A stretch of DNA of 64,000 nucleotides from an uncultured Rhodopila sp. (GTDB lineage: Bacteria > Pseudomonadota > Alphaproteobacteria > Acetobacterales > Acetobacteraceae), in NCBI GenBank assembly GCA_903851415.1, contig CAINOE010000174.1, positions 1-64,000 of the forward strand, given 5' to 3'. Under the pieces are notes generated by a model. The model had not been told where the DNA came from. It was given only the letters and a program-made list of their open reading frames with translations, and ran no database searches. A program made the position numbers and the translations under genes. Below are positions 1 through 8,297 of this stretch, in pieces. Every line of letters begins with the position of its first letter. Positions within the stretch are counted from its first letter, which is position 1.

Positions 1-600
1 ACGCCGCCTGCAACCAAGACGCCCTCCGCCAACGACACGGTGGTGCTGGCAGGTTCGAGCGCCGCGATCACCGACGCCAGCGGCAACCTCTGGACCATCA
101 CCGCCGGCGGCCAGGTCGCAATCAACGGCACCACCGACACCGCAACGTCGAACGTGATCGAGCTGGCCTACGTCAGCGGCACGATCTGGCAGGAGAACGC
201 CAGCAATCTGTGGTGGGGCGAGACCAAGCCGAACGACTCCTGGGCGCCGGCCGCCGGAACCGCCACCAGTCCGCTCCCCGCAACGCCGGTGACGCCGCCG
301 GTCGTGACGCCTCCCGCGACCAAAACACCATCCGCCAACGACACGGTCGTGCTGGCAGGTTCGAGCGCCGCGATCACCGATGCCAGCGGCAATCTGTGGA
401 CGATCACCAGCGGCGGCCAGGTCGCGATCAACGGCACCACCGACGCGGCAACGGCGAACGTGATCGAGCTGGCCTACGTCAGCGGCACGATCTGGCAGGA
501 GAATGCCAGCAATCTGTGGTGGGGCGAGACCAAGCCGAACGACTCCTGGGCGCCGGCCGCCGGAACCGCGACCAGTCCTCTGCCCGCCTCATCGGGCACC
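1..600 (+). repeat. In-gene tandem repeat, 306-bp period
   Basis: Two copies of a 306-bp unit are visible, roughly 1-306 and 307-600. They differ mainly at third codon positions and in the Pro/Thr linker. The array enters the window already in progress, so more copies may lie upstream. Each copy encodes one NLWTI...SGTIWQEN...W module. Confidence 0.9.
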
Positions 601-2073
601 CCGCCGCCTGTCGTGACGCCTCCGGCGACGTCCGGCCTGCGCGACCCCTCGCAGACCCCGTTCGCTTCCACCAGCGTCTTCAACCTGCCGCTCGGCTCGG
701 GCGCGCAATGGCAAGCCAACGCCCAGCTCTCCGGCGCCAACGCCTATATCAACACCGCGGACGGCAGCGGCTATAACGAAAATATCTACACCGGCGCCGC
801 CAGCGACCCGCTGGTCACCGTCACCAACACCGCGGGAGCCGGCGGAACCCCCGGCACCTTCCAGGTCCACATCCCGGCAGGAGCGGTCCCCGCACCCGGC
901 GGTGACGAAACCTTGTCCGTCGACGACACCTCGACAGACACCTGGTATAGTTTCGGCGGCTTCCAGTGGACCGGCGCCAATACCGCGACGGTCAGCCAGG
1001 GCTCGGGCGAATCCGATTACGGCTCCGGCATCGCCGTGGCCGACAGCAACTGGGACGAAGGCGTCGGCACGCTGCGGGAGAGCGACCTCCAGGCCGGAAC
1101 GATCGACCACATGCTGCGGATACAACTGCCGACCGACATGCTGATGTCGTACAGTAATTCCAGCACGACCGCTCTCGCGCCATATGCATGGCCGCAAACG
1201 GCGGAGGACGGGTTCGCCATCAACGGCAATGGCGGCCCGGCCTATTCGGGCACGATCCCGTTCGGCGTCACCATCGGCATACCCGCCTCGGCCGTTGAAC
1301 CCGCCGCCGTCGCCGCCAATGCCGGTGCGGACATGTTGTGGAAAGCGTTGCAGGATCACGGGGCGATGGTCCGCGACTCGGCCGGTTCCGGCAACACCGC
1401 GGTTTTTCAGGCCGATCAGCTTGTCAGCCAGAACGATCCGTTGATCCTGGGGATGGAGCAGTACAGCGCGCAGATCATGGCAGCGACCGAGATACTGGCC
1501 AATCAGGGGCCGAACAGCGTGAATGGCGGAGGCACCCCGATCGTTCCGCTCGATCCGGCGCCTTCTGACGCGCCCGTCACCGCCGCGGCAACCACGAACG
1601 CAGCCGCAAGTCCCCTGGCCGCTCCGGTCAGCATCGCCGACGGTCAGGCCAGCGCCACGATCAGCCAAAACCAGGCGTCGGTCACTGCCACCGGCGGCAG
1701 CCACATGCTGTTCATCAGCGGCACCGGCGATTCGGTCAACCTGACCGGCGGCGCCGACACGATCACCGACACCGGCAGCGCAAACACCTACGTCCTTCCG
1801 GCCGCCGGCAACGGCTACGACACGTTCACCGGCAGCGCTGCCGCGAACATACTGACCAACGGGGACAGCCTCGATCTGCGTCCGGCGCTTGCCGCCACAA
1901 ACTGGAACGGCGCGGCCTCGGCCCTGCCGGGTTACCTTACGGTTGCCGACACGGCGGCGGGTGCGGTGCTGTCCGTCGCACCGGCTTCCGGGGGCATCGG
2001 AGTCGCGGTCGCGACCATCGGCGGCGCAACGACCGCGACGTTCTCGGACGTGCTCGCACACGCCCTGACCTGA
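1..2073 (+). CDS. Secreted repeat protein with RTX-like C-terminus (5' end outside window)
   Basis: The reading frame is open from base 1, so the true start lies upstream. The visible part starts with two nearly identical copies of a 102-residue unit (306-bp period). Each copy holds a small module with the pattern WTI..GGQVAINGT and SGTIWQEN, followed by a Thr/Pro-rich linker. A roughly 300-residue beta-rich domain follows (from about base 635), then an alanine/threonine-rich linker. The last 150 residues are Gly/Asp/Ala-rich beta-roll-like repeats (GTGDSVNLTGGADTITDTG), as in type I-secreted proteins. The central domain looks like a family of exported bacterial proteins without a known function, so no reaction is assigned. 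An extracellular location is inferred from composition. Confidence 0.7.
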   Translation, partial: TPPATKTPSANDTVVLAGSSAAITDASGNLWTITAGGQVAINGTTDTATSNVIELAYVSGTIWQENASNLWWGETKPNDSWAPAAGTATSPLPATPVTPPVVTPPATKTPSANDTVVLAGSSAAITDASGNLWTITSGGQVAINGTTDAATANVIELAYVSGTIWQENASNLWWGETKPNDSWAPAAGTATSPLPASSGTPPPVVTPPATSGLRDPSQTPFASTSVFNLPLGSGAQWQANAQLSGANAYINTADGSGYNENIYTGAASDPLVTVTNTAGAGGTPGTFQVHIPAGAVPAPGGDETLSVDDTSTDTWYSFGGFQWTGANTATVSQGSGESDYGSGIAVADSNWDEGVGTLRESDLQAGTIDHMLRIQLPTDMLMSYSNSSTTALAPYAWPQTAEDGFAINGNGGPAYSGTIPFGVTIGIPASAVEPAAVAANAGADMLWKALQDHGAMVRDSAGSGNTAVFQADQLVSQNDPLILGMEQYSAQIMAATEILANQGPNSVNGGGTPIVPLDPAPSDAPVTAAATTNAAASPLAAPVSIADGQASATISQNQASVTATGGSHMLFISGTGDSVNLTGGADTITDTGSANTYVLPAAGNGYDTFTGSAAANILTNGDSLDLRPALAATNWNGAASALPGYLTVADTAAGAVLSVAPASGGIGVAVATIGGATTATFSDVLAHALT

Positions 2074-2084
2074 CCTGCCGGGCA

Positions 2085-2106
2085 CCGCCGGGGGCAACCC
2101 CGGCGG
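2085..2106 (+). terminator. GC hairpin with GNRA loop downstream of the secreted protein
   Basis: A perfect 9-bp stem (CCGCCGGGG / CCCCGGCGG) closes a GCAA tetraloop 12 bases after the stop codon at 2073. No T-run follows. It may slow or terminate transcription or protect the mRNA end; a Rho-independent terminator would normally have a U-tract. Confidence 0.45.
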
Positions 2107-2262
2107 GGTTCCGCGCGGGCTCGGAACGATCACAAGTTCTGGGGGCGGTTTTTGGGTCTACCACAACCCCTAGGGGTCGGTCTGAAGGGTTATCCACATT
2201 ATTTTGTGCCACCCCCTTTGATTGCCGTTGACCCAAAGCTGGCCAGGCAGTACGTCGGGACT

Positions 2263-2991
2263 GTGACAACATCCGAAACCCGCCCCCTTATCCGGCTTCG
2301 TGGCCGCTCCATCATGGCCCTGGTTCTGGCGCCCGAAGTGCCGCTGGACGCCTGGCTCTCGGCGCTGGATGCGCAGATGGAACGATCGCCGAATTTCTTC
2401 GATTCGCGCCCCGTCGTGGTCGACCTCGGCGGCGTCCCGCGCGAACAGCATGGCATCTCGGAATTCCTGCAACTTCTCGAACAGCGCGGCATCCGCATCA
2501 TCGGCACCGAGGGCGCGCATCCTTCGTGGCCCGGCATCGAAGCCTGGGGGCGCCCGTTGCCGGTATCGGCAAAGCCCGGACGCCCGATCGAGGCGCCGGA
2601 ACCGCATCACGAAAGACCCGCCGCGGCGCATCACCCCGAGCCGGCGCACGGCTCCGCGGAAGCCAACACGCTTGTGATCAATGAACCTGTTCGCTCCGGC
2701 CAGTCAGTGGTTTTCGAACGCGGCGACGTGACCGTTCTCGGCTCGGTCGCGTCCGGCGCGGAAGTGATGGCCGGCGGATCTCTGCACGTCTACGGAACGT
2801 TACGCGGAAGAGCCATTGCCGGCCTGAACGGCAACGCCCATGCGCGGATCTTCTGCACCAAGCTGCAGGCGGAGCTTTTGTCGATCGACGGCGTCTACCA
2901 GACCGCCGACGACATGCCGGCGAAGATCCTCGGCAAGCCGGTGCAGGCCTGGCTCGACGGCGACCGGATGAAGATTTCAGTGTTGGAATAA
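2263..2991 (+). CDS. minC: Septum site-determining protein MinC
   Basis: MinC inhibits FtsZ assembly away from midcell and is carried to the membrane by MinD. The protein has the usual two parts: an N-terminal MinC_N domain (about residues 5-100, RGRSIMALVLAPEVPLDAW), a Pro/His-rich linker, and a C-terminal beta-helix domain (about 135-240, GDVTVLGSVASGAEVMAGG). I chose the GTG at 2263 because the MinC_N homology starts right after it. The frame stays open to a TTG at 2152, which would add about 37 residues without family resemblance. The gene is first in a minC-minD-minE set, 12 bases ahead of minD. Identification is secure; the start is not. Confidence 0.9.
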   Translation: MTTSETRPLIRLRGRSIMALVLAPEVPLDAWLSALDAQMERSPNFFDSRPVVVDLGGVPREQHGISEFLQLLEQRGIRIIGTEGAHPSWPGIEAWGRPLPVSAKPGRPIEAPEPHHERPAAAHHPEPAHGSAEANTLVINEPVRSGQSVVFERGDVTVLGSVASGAEVMAGGSLHVYGTLRGRAIAGLNGNAHARIFCTKLQAELLSIDGVYQTADDMPAKILGKPVQAWLDGDRMKISVLE

Positions 2992-3003
2992 AGGGGTACA
3001 CGG

Positions 3004-3819
3004 ATGGGCAAGGTGCTGGTGGTTACGTCCGGCAAGGGCGGCGTCGGCAAAACGACCTCGACCGCCGCCCTTGGCGCCGCTCTGGCGCGCAGCGGCGAGA
3101 ATGTCGTGGTGATCGATTTCGACGTCGGCCTGCGCAACCTGGATCTGGTGATGGGGGCGGAACGCCGCGTGGTGTTCGACCTGATCAACGTGGTGCAAGG
3201 CGATGCCAAGCTGGCGCAGGCGCTGATCCGGGACAAGCGGATCGATACGCTGTCGCTGCTGCCGGCCTCGCAGACCCGCGACAAGGACGCGCTGACCAAC
3301 GAAGGCGTCGACAAGGTCATCGCCGAAGCGCGGGAAAAATTCGACTGGGTGATCTGCGACAGCCCCGCCGGGATCGAGCGCGGCGCCCTGCTGGCGATGC
3401 GCAACGCCGACATCGCCGTCGTCGTCACCAACCCCGAAGTATCGTCGGTCCGCGACTCCGACCGCATCATCGGCATGCTGGATTCCAAGACCCTGCACGC
3501 GGAAAAAGGCGAGAAAGTCGAAAAGCACCTGCTGGTGACCCGCTACGACCCCGGCCGGGCCACGCGCAACGAAATGCTGAAGGTGGAAGACGTCCTGGAA
3601 ATCCTGTCGATCCCGCTGCTCGGGATCATTCCGGAAAGCGAGGAAGTCCTCCGCGCCTCCAACATGGGTTCCCCGGTGACGCTGAACAATCCGGATTGCG
3701 CGCCCGCCCGCGCCTATTTCGACGCCGCCCGCCGCCTGCGCGGCGAAACGGTCGATGTGGTGGTTCCGCTCGACCGCAAAGGACTCATCGGGCGCCTGTT
3801 CGGCAGGAGAGTCGCATGA
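3004..3819 (+). CDS. minD: Septum site-determining ATPase MinD
   Basis: MinD is a membrane-cycling ParA-type ATPase that recruits MinC and is released from the membrane by MinE. The 271-residue length matches the family. Visible motifs are the deviant Walker A GKGGVGKTT near residue 10, a switch region with IDFDVGLRNLD near 40, and Walker B-like DWVICDSPAGIE near 120. The C-terminus (RKGLIGRLFGRR) fits the amphipathic membrane-targeting helix. An AAGGGG ribosome site precedes the ATG. The stop codon overlaps the minE start (ATGA), which suggests translational coupling. Confidence 0.97.
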   Translation: MGKVLVVTSGKGGVGKTTSTAALGAALARSGENVVVIDFDVGLRNLDLVMGAERRVVFDLINVVQGDAKLAQALIRDKRIDTLSLLPASQTRDKDALTNEGVDKVIAEAREKFDWVICDSPAGIERGALLAMRNADIAVVVTNPEVSSVRDSDRIIGMLDSKTLHAEKGEKVEKHLLVTRYDPGRATRNEMLKVEDVLEILSIPLLGIIPESEEVLRASNMGSPVTLNNPDCAPARAYFDAARRLRGETVDVVVPLDRKGLIGRLFGRRVA

Positions 3820-4106
3820 ATCTGATGGGGCTTTTCCGCAAGAACAGTTCCGCTCCGGTCGCCCGTGATCGGCTTCAGGTGCTGCTGGCGCACGAACGCA
3901 GCGTCATCGGCAAGAACGACCTTCTGGCGACGCTGCAGGAAGAAATCCTCGCCGTCATCGCCAAGCACATCACAGTCGAACGCGACGCCGTGCAAATCAA
4001 GATGGACCGCGGCGCGTCGGTATCGACACTCGAAATCGACGTCGAAGTCCCCTTCGACGCCACCAAGGCCGGCCCTCGCCCGAGCAGCGTTTCGGCTTCG
4101 GTCTAA
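3816..4106 (+). CDS. minE: Cell division topological specificity factor MinE
   Basis: MinE stimulates MinD ATPase and gives the Min system its pole-to-pole pattern. The protein is 96 residues long, a normal size. It begins with a short amphipathic stretch (MNLMGLFRK). The MinD-binding helix region follows (RDRLQVLLAHERS), then the conserved LLATLQEEILAVIAKH segment and the C-terminal dimerisation strand (STLEIDVEVPF). The ATG overlaps the minD stop codon by four bases. It is the last gene of the set; a long inverted repeat begins 11 bases downstream. Confidence 0.96.
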   Translation: MNLMGLFRKNSSAPVARDRLQVLLAHERSVIGKNDLLATLQEEILAVIAKHITVERDAVQIKMDRGASVSTLEIDVEVPFDATKAGPRPSSVSASV

Positions 4107-4116
4107 GGGAGGTTTG

Positions 4117-4317
4117 AAGGAAGGCCAGGGCGCTGCCCTGGACCCGCCAAGGGCCGGCGGCCCTTGGAACCCGAGACTAAGCCCGCTGAACAGGAGGGGG
4201 CGACACGGTCGTTGCAACCGACACCATCGCCCCCTCCTGTTCAACCGGATTAAATTCATGGGATCAAAGGGGCCACTGCCCCTTTGCGGGGTTCGGGGCA
4301 GCGCCCCGACCTTCCTT
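4117..4317. repeat. Long imperfect inverted repeat between convergent genes
   Basis: The outer arms start with AAGGAAGG (4117-4124) and end with CCTTCCTT (4310-4317). The inner arms are a perfect 17-bp pair at 4187-4203 and 4227-4243. Between them the two sides are diverged reverse complements that also contain their own small palindromes (GGGCGCTGCCC type). The whole 200-bp stretch can fold as one hairpin. It fills the gap between minE and the convergent racemase gene and overlaps the latter's stop codon. It could act as a bidirectional terminator, or it could be a MITE-like element. Confidence 0.8.
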
Positions 4318-5020
4318 AATCCACCCCCCTGACCCAACCGATCGCCGCCCGGGCGAGGCCGTCTATGGTGTCGATGACGGGGACATCGAGGCGCGGCCCG
4401 GATTGCAGGGCGATGGGGATTTCGGTGCAGCCCAGCACAACCGCGGCGGCGCCGCGGGACGCGAGGCTGTTCACCGTTTCGGCGAACGGGGCATAGGCGT
4501 CGGCCACGCGGTTGGCTTTGACGGCGGCGATGGCGGGGGTGACGAGGCGCTGCATCTGCGCCGGGTCCGGTTCGATGATCTCCCAGCCCTGCGCCCCGAG
4601 TCGCTCCTGATAGAGCCGCGTGGCCAGGGTGGCGCCGGTGGCGACCAGTCCGATGCGGCCGCCGGAGATCCCCGACCGCCGCAGATCCTCAGCCGCCGCG
4701 TCGACGATATGCAGGATCGGCAGGCTGGCCGAACCGGCCAGGCGGTCGAACCAGGCATGGACGGTGTTGCAGGGAATCGCGACGGCGCCGCACCCGGCCT
4801 GCTTCAGGCCGTCGATGGCGCGCAGCAGCCAGGGCAGAGGGTCCGGACCCTGGCCGTGCAAGGCGGCGATGCGGTCGGGGATGCGGGGATCGGACCATAG
4901 GATGGCTGGGATGTGATCCTGATCGCGTTCGGCCGGCGTCAGCAGCGTCAGCCGCACCATGAAATGCGCGCTCGCCAGCGGCCCCATGCCGCCGAGCACG
5001 CCGATAACTCGGTCCGTCAA
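4316..5020 (-). CDS. Aspartate/glutamate racemase family protein
   Basis: This 234-residue protein belongs to the cofactor-independent Asp/Glu racemase superfamily. It has the N-terminal GGMGPLAS motif, the first catalytic cysteine in PCNT (about residue 83) and the second in GCTE (about 198). The GMGPLA start and overall size resemble YgeA-type broad-specificity amino-acid racemases. The substrate cannot be read from the sequence. Its start overlaps the end of the yaiI-like gene by four bases (ATGA), so the two are probably co-transcribed. Confidence 0.88.
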   Translation of the reverse strand: MTDRVIGVLGGMGPLASAHFMVRLTLLTPAERDQDHIPAILWSDPRIPDRIAALHGQGPDPLPWLLRAIDGLKQAGCGAVAIPCNTVHAWFDRLAGSASLPILHIVDAAAEDLRRSGISGGRIGLVATGATLATRLYQERLGAQGWEIIEPDPAQMQRLVTPAIAAVKANRVADAYAPFAETVNSLASRGAAAVVLGCTEIPIALQSGPRLDVPVIDTIDGLARAAIGWVRGVD

Positions 5021-5508
5021 CCGGTTGGCTCCGTCATCGGCGGGCGCGGCGGAACCGGCCGCTGTGCCGCCCGGACGAGCGTATCAAGCGCGCTCAGGAA
5101 CTGCGAGCGGTCCTGTTTCGTCAGCGGCGCCGGACCGCCGGTATTCACCCCCATCTCGCGCAGGTAGCGACCGACCTCCCGCCCCGCAAGCGCGTTGCCG
5201 ATATTGTCGGGCGTCCAGATCTTGCCGTTGGAGGCCAGCGCGCGGGCACCCTTGGCCAGGCAACGGGACGCCAGCGGGATGTCGCCGGTGACGCAGACGT
5301 CGGATGCGCCGATGCGCTCGGCGATCCAGTCGTCGGCGACGTCGGCGCCGGCCTCCACGGTGATCATGGTCACGTTCGGCCGCCCCGAAGGGCGGATCGG
5401 GCGCGACCCGTTGGCCACCACGAACACCGGCAGCCCGAGACGGTCCGCGACGCGATAGACCTCGTCGCGGACCGGGCAGGCATCGCCGTCGATGTAAAGC
5501 GTCGTCAT
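5017..5508 (-). CDS. YaiI/YqxD family protein (UPF0178)
   Basis: This 163-residue protein starts with the family signature YIDGDACPVRDE and continues with VANGSRPI and a VTGDIPLA motif. The acidic residues match the PIN-like/NYN-type fold assigned to UPF0178. The biochemical role of the family is not established. The gene lies between the helicase (adjacent, no gap) and the racemase (4-bp overlap) in a three-gene minus-strand run. C-terminal residues are proline-rich and variable. Confidence 0.9.
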   Translation of the reverse strand: MTTLYIDGDACPVRDEVYRVADRLGLPVFVVANGSRPIRPSGRPNVTMITVEAGADVADDWIAERIGASDVCVTGDIPLASRCLAKGARALASNGKIWTPDNIGNALAGREVGRYLREMGVNTGGPAPLTKQDRSQFLSALDTLVRAAQRPVPPRPPMTEPTG

Positions 5509-6738
5509 TTACGCCGCGGAGCGCATGCCCCGGCTGCGGTCATTGTAGCGGCGGCGCTGCGCCTGACCGGGAGCAGCCGGACGCTTCGGCTGAGACGTCA
5601 TCGGCGGCGGCGCGTCGCCGACAACCGCGATCGTCTGGTTCATCTGCCGCTCGATCTGCCGCAGGATGACGCGCTCCGACGGGTCGCAGAACGAGATCGC
5701 CACACCAGCGGCGCCGGCCCGCGCGGTGCGGCCGATGCGGTGGACATAGCTTTCCGGTTCGGCCGGCAGGTCGAAGTTGATCACGTGCGAGATACCGGTC
5801 ACGTCGATGCCGCGCGCGGCGATGTCGGTGGCGACCAGCACCCGGGCCCGCCCGGTGCGGAAGTCGCGCAGGGCTTTCTCGCGCTGCGGCTGGCTCTTGT
5901 TGCCGTGGATCGCGTTGACCTGGATGCCGGCATTCTCCAGCACGCCCGCCACCTTGTTGGCGCCGTGCTTGGTGCGGGTGAACACGATCACCCGCGACAG
6001 CACCGGGTCGCCGAGCATGGTCAGCAGCAGCGACTGCTTGCCGCTTTGCGACAGGTGATGCACGAACTGGTCGATCTTCGGCGTGGTCTCTTCCGCGCGC
6101 GCAATCTCCACGCGAATCGGCTCGCGCAGCAGGCTGTTCGCCAGGCTGGCGACCTCATGCGGCATGGTGGCCGAGAACAGGCAGGACTGGCGCTTCGACG
6201 GCAGCGCCGCGACGATGCGGCGGATGTCCTTGATGAAGCCGAGGTCGAGCATGCGGTCCGCCTCGTCCAGGACGAAGTGGGACACCGCGCCGAGCTGCAA
6301 TTCGCGGGTCTGCATCAGGTCGCAGACGCGGCCGGGCGTGCCGATGACGATATCGGCGCCGCGGCGCATCGCCTCGACCTGCTTGAAACGGCTGGCGCCA
6401 CCGATGATCACGACCGTGCGAAGGCGCAGGTTGATGCTGAGCGCGCGGACCGTCTCATCGATCTGCAACGCCAGCTCCCGGGTCGGAGCCAGGATCAGCG
6501 CACGCGCCACGAACGGCGCCGCCCTGAACGACTGCGCCGCGAGGTGCTGGAGTATCGGCAGAGTGAAGGCGGCGGTCTTGCCGCTGCCGGTTTGGGCGAT
6601 GCCCAGAACGTCCTTGCCCGCGATCAGGGCCGGAATCGTGTCCGCCTGGATCGGGGTGGGGATCGTGAACTTGCGTGTTTCGAGCGCACGCAGCAGCGGT
6701 TCGGCCAAACCGAGGGCCGGGAAAGTGGTATTGGTCAC
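5509..6738 (-). CDS. rhlE: DEAD-box ATP-dependent RNA helicase, RhlE type
   Basis: An RNA helicase for ribosome assembly or mRNA turnover. Motifs in order: Q-motif region (PTPIQADTIP), Walker A AQTGSGKT, PTREL, TPGR, DEAD, SAT, then the second domain with VFTRTKHGANK, RGIDV and HRIGRTARAG. The C-terminus is a basic, Pro/Arg-rich tail of about 50 residues, typical of RhlE. I chose GTG at 6738 (VTNTTFPALGL), where family homology begins. A TTG at 6783 would add 15 residues. It is the first gene of the operon with yaiI-like and racemase genes. Confidence 0.92.
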   Translation of the reverse strand: MTNTTFPALGLAEPLLRALETRKFTIPTPIQADTIPALIAGKDVLGIAQTGSGKTAAFTLPILQHLAAQSFRAAPFVARALILAPTRELALQIDETVRALSINLRLRTVVIIGGASRFKQVEAMRRGADIVIGTPGRVCDLMQTRELQLGAVSHFVLDEADRMLDLGFIKDIRRIVAALPSKRQSCLFSATMPHEVASLANSLLREPIRVEIARAEETTPKIDQFVHHLSQSGKQSLLLTMLGDPVLSRVIVFTRTKHGANKVAGVLENAGIQVNAIHGNKSQPQREKALRDFRTGRARVLVATDIAARGIDVTGISHVINFDLPAEPESYVHRIGRTARAGAAGVAISFCDPSERVILRQIERQMNQTIAVVGDAPPPMTSQPKRPAAPGQAQRRRYNDRSRGMRSAA

Positions 6739-7168
6739 GAGTACAAAAATGCTCCAGCGCCCGCCAAGGTTACTGAGCGGCAAGCGCCTGATGGTTCGCC
6801 GCCCCGCGCGATGAATGGGGACGAAGGGTTTTCAGATGGAATTTTCCGGAAATACGGGCCGAGGGCCCGCCAATCACGCAATCACGGAAAGACAAAGGAC
6901 ATATCGGGCAATATGGCCGGGATTGCAAGTTTTTTGTGCGGACGGCGTCTTCCTAACCGAAAAGTAACCGATGCGGATCAATGTGGCGCATCGGTTTGAT
7001 CGACAAGGTTCAGCTCGTCCAGTCCTCCAGTTCCAGGCCAGCTACAAGGGCGAAGGCCCGATCGCTCGTCACCGGAACGCCTTTGGCATCAAGCGCGTGC
7101 GCGGCTATCAGTGCCGGCCCGGGTTCAAACCGGGTGACAAGCGGCGTGGCAATGTTAAGACTCCGCGC
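6739..7168. other. 430-bp intergenic region between divergent genes
   Basis: This gap separates the helicase start from the glycosyltransferase start and should hold both promoters. Bases around 6830-6960 are less GC-rich than the neighbours. The only coding-like signal is on the minus strand at 7010-7147, described separately. I see no clear -35/-10 pair or terminator. Confidence 0.5.
7010..7147 (-). pseudogene. Possible remnant of a VapC-type PIN-domain toxin (C-terminal part)
   Basis: The minus strand reads GPALIAAHALDAKG, then VTSDRAFALVAGLELEDW and a stop. This follows the C-terminal pattern of VapC-like PIN toxins (LIAAHALA.GATLVT......VPGL..E.W). No N-terminal PIN half with its acidic residues, and no antitoxin gene, is visible upstream on that strand, where the glycosyltransferase gene begins. 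I infer a decayed toxin fragment. The match is from memory of the family and is short, so chance resemblance is possible. Confidence 0.4.
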
Positions 7169-8188
7169 ATGCATGTCAGTTTGATCGTCGCAGGTCCGCT
7201 CGCAACCATCTCCGGTGCGTATCTCTACAATCGCCGCATGGCGGACGGGTTGCGGGCCCTGGGCCACACAGTGCGGGTCACCGAGCTGGCGGGCCGCTTC
7301 CCCGATCCGGACCAGGCGGCGATCTATGCGGCGCGGACGGCGTGGGCCGCGATCCCCGGCGACTCCGTGCCGCTGATCGACGGGCTGGCGCTGCCGGCCT
7401 TCGACGGCGTGCCCCTCAGTCGCGTCGCCGCGCTGATCCACCATCCCGCGTCCCTGGAGACCGGGCTGCCCGAGGAAACCCGCCGCCGCCTGCTGGCGAC
7501 CGAGACCGCCATGTTCCGCGCCGTCCCCCGCCTCGTGGTGACCAGCGACCCGACCCTGGGCCGCCTGACCCGGGAATACGGAGCGCCGTACGAGCATGTC
7601 AGCGTCGTCATGCCCGGCATCGACGATCCGCCCCGCAGCACCGGCTCCCGGAACCCCGGCTGCGCGATCCTGTCCGCCGGCGCGCTGATCCCGCGCAAAG
7701 GGCACGACATCCTGCTGCGGGCGTTAAGCCGGCTGTTCGACCTGGAATGGCGGCTGACGATCGCCGGCTCTTCCGCGCGAGATCCGGTGCACGCGAACGG
7801 GCTGCACGCGCTGGCGGAAAAACTGCACATCGGCCGCCGCGTCGAGTTCATTGAGGGCATCGCCGAAGCGCAGTGGCTGGAAGCCGACATGTTCGCGCTG
7901 GCGTCGTATTTCGAGGGATACGGCATGGAGATCGCCGAAGCGCTCCGCCGCGGCCTGCCGGTGGCGGTGACCAATGTCGGCGCCGTCTCCATGCTTGTCG
8001 GCCCGGAGGCCGGCGTCGTCGGCGCCCCGGGCGATGCGGAACAACTGTCGAAAGCGATGCGCCGCCTGATCTTCGACCGCGCGCTGCGGCGGGACATGGG
8101 CGAGGTCGCCTGGCAATCGGGCCGCGACCTGCCATCGTGGGATGCGCAGGCAAAATGTCTGGCGGACGTGCTGGCGTCCGGCGGTTGA
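7169..8188 (+). CDS. Glycosyltransferase family 4 protein
   Basis: This 339-residue protein has the GT-B layout of GT4 enzymes. An N-terminal acceptor half starts at MHVSLIVAGPLATISGAYLYN. A C-terminal donor-binding half follows with AGALIPRKGHDILLRAL, a LTIAGSS strand and the FEGYGMEIAEALRRGLPVAVTNVGA motif, whose E-x7-E-like pattern binds the nucleotide sugar. I used the ATG at 7169, where homology begins; the frame is open further upstream but overlaps the toxin-like remnant. A perfect palindrome lies 25 bases after the stop. Donor and acceptor are unknown. Confidence 0.88.
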   Translation: MHVSLIVAGPLATISGAYLYNRRMADGLRALGHTVRVTELAGRFPDPDQAAIYAARTAWAAIPGDSVPLIDGLALPAFDGVPLSRVAALIHHPASLETGLPEETRRRLLATETAMFRAVPRLVVTSDPTLGRLTREYGAPYEHVSVVMPGIDDPPRSTGSRNPGCAILSAGALIPRKGHDILLRALSRLFDLEWRLTIAGSSARDPVHANGLHALAEKLHIGRRVEFIEGIAEAQWLEADMFALASYFEGYGMEIAEALRRGLPVAVTNVGAVSMLVGPEAGVVGAPGDAEQLSKAMRRLIFDRALRRDMGEVAWQSGRDLPSWDAQAKCLADVLASGG

Positions 8189-8212
8189 CCGGAGAAAGAT
8201 GCCACACCTTAT

Positions 8213-8243
8213 CGTCATGGCCCGGACAAGCCGGGCCATGACG
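8213..8243. repeat. REP-like palindrome (GTCATGGCCCGG family), perfect copy
   Basis: Thirteen-base perfect arms (CGTCATGGCCCGG / CCGGGCCATGACG) flank a 5-base loop. It lies between the glycosyltransferase stop and otnK. Related copies are at 10245-10276, within 14405-14573, at 44850-44881, 50027-50056, 58408-58436 and within 62920-63040. All are intergenic. Confidence 0.85.
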
Positions 8244-8297
8244 AGTGGGTCATTGTGAACGCATGCGCCTGCCGCCCAAAAACCAGGAGGAACCGCC

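Noticed and set aside
589..2133. Long minus-strand open frame opposite the secreted repeat protein
   Set aside because: The peptide is an Arg/Gly/Val-rich shadow with no domain. The plus-strand frame has repeats and a clear secreted-protein layout.
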